Positions 14,779-14,886 of a stretch of DNA of 14,886 bases are shown one piece after another. The notes under the pieces are model-generated. The model worked only from the letters and a program-made list of their open reading frames with translations, did not search any database and was not told the DNA's origin. The position numbers and the translations under genes were made by a program. This DNA is from JBEBXQ01 sp040391535 (GTDB lineage: Bacteria > Bacteroidota > Bacteroidia > Cytophagales > Spirosomataceae), in NCBI GenBank assembly GCA_040391535.1, contig JBEBXQ010000124.1, forward strand, positions 1 to 14,886, given 5' to 3'. The stretch's first letter is position 1; each line of letters begins with the position of its first letter.

Positions 14779-14886
14779 CCGGATCAGTTGCAGAGATTTT
14801 TGTTATGCAAAATGCACATAGCAAAAGGGGATAATCTGGTGGTGGAATAGTAACCAAGAAAAGCCTTGCTACATTTCAATTTTAGC

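Noticed and set aside
14779..14886. Possible terminator or partial gene at the right edge
   Set aside because: Only short imperfect inverted repeats occur (for example TAGCAA with TTGCTA about 45 nt apart), with no U-tract, and the open minus-strand frame is short and unrecognised.
1..14886. CRISPR arrays, tRNA/rRNA genes, insertion sequences, phage or defence genes
   Set aside because: Searched by eye on both strands: no regularly spaced repeat series, no tRNA-like cloverleaf, no transposase or integrase motifs and no nuclease/toxin pairs were found.

Overview
The window looks like a chromosomal segment of a Bacteroidota bacterium. The evidence is a paired SusC/SusD outer-membrane uptake operon, Bacteroidota-type promoter octamers (TAnnTTTG) in front of several genes, a lipoprotein with a Cys lipobox, and the lack of clear Shine-Dalgarno sequences. 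Placement near free-living Cytophagales such as Spirosomaceae is only an inference from protein style and moderate GC content.

Layout, left to right. (1) Positions 1-4826, minus strand: a SusC-like TonB-dependent transporter followed by its SusD-like lipoprotein, closed by a strong intrinsic terminator at the left edge. (2) Positions 4827-5721: an unusually long 895-bp intergenic region. It holds a possible susC promoter, a 14-bp direct repeat with an exact 21-bp period, a short palindrome and, on the plus strand, the decayed C-terminus of what appears to be an OxyR-like LysR regulator. (3) Positions 5722-6714, plus strand: a ScyD/ScyE-family beta-propeller lipoprotein with its own promoter. 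(4) Positions 6735-14778: a surface-polysaccharide (O-antigen, capsule or exopolysaccharide) region. It contains three glycosyltransferases of different types, three unrelated small SAM-dependent methyltransferases, a WecB-type UDP-GlcNAc 2-epimerase and a Wzx-like flippase.

The polysaccharide genes are not one operon. Strand changes and visible signals suggest at least five transcription units: methyltransferase-GT4-GT2 (minus, own promoter near 9636), a single EDD-type glycosyltransferase (minus, ending in a hairpin at 9650-9672), wecB (plus), flippase-methyltransferase (minus), and a methyltransferase at the right edge (plus, own promoter). Together they could supply UDP-ManNAc, assemble and methylate (or otherwise modify) a repeat unit, and flip it across the inner membrane. 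No initiating sugar-phosphate transferase, Wzy polymerase or Wza/Wzc export gene is present, so the locus probably continues past the right edge or is scattered.

Nothing in the window is clearly a new defence, mobile or secretion system. The least-explained parts are the 895-bp intergenic region (regulator relic and LytTR-like repeats), the lipoprotein of unknown function, and the conserved four-cysteine insertion in the GT4 enzyme.
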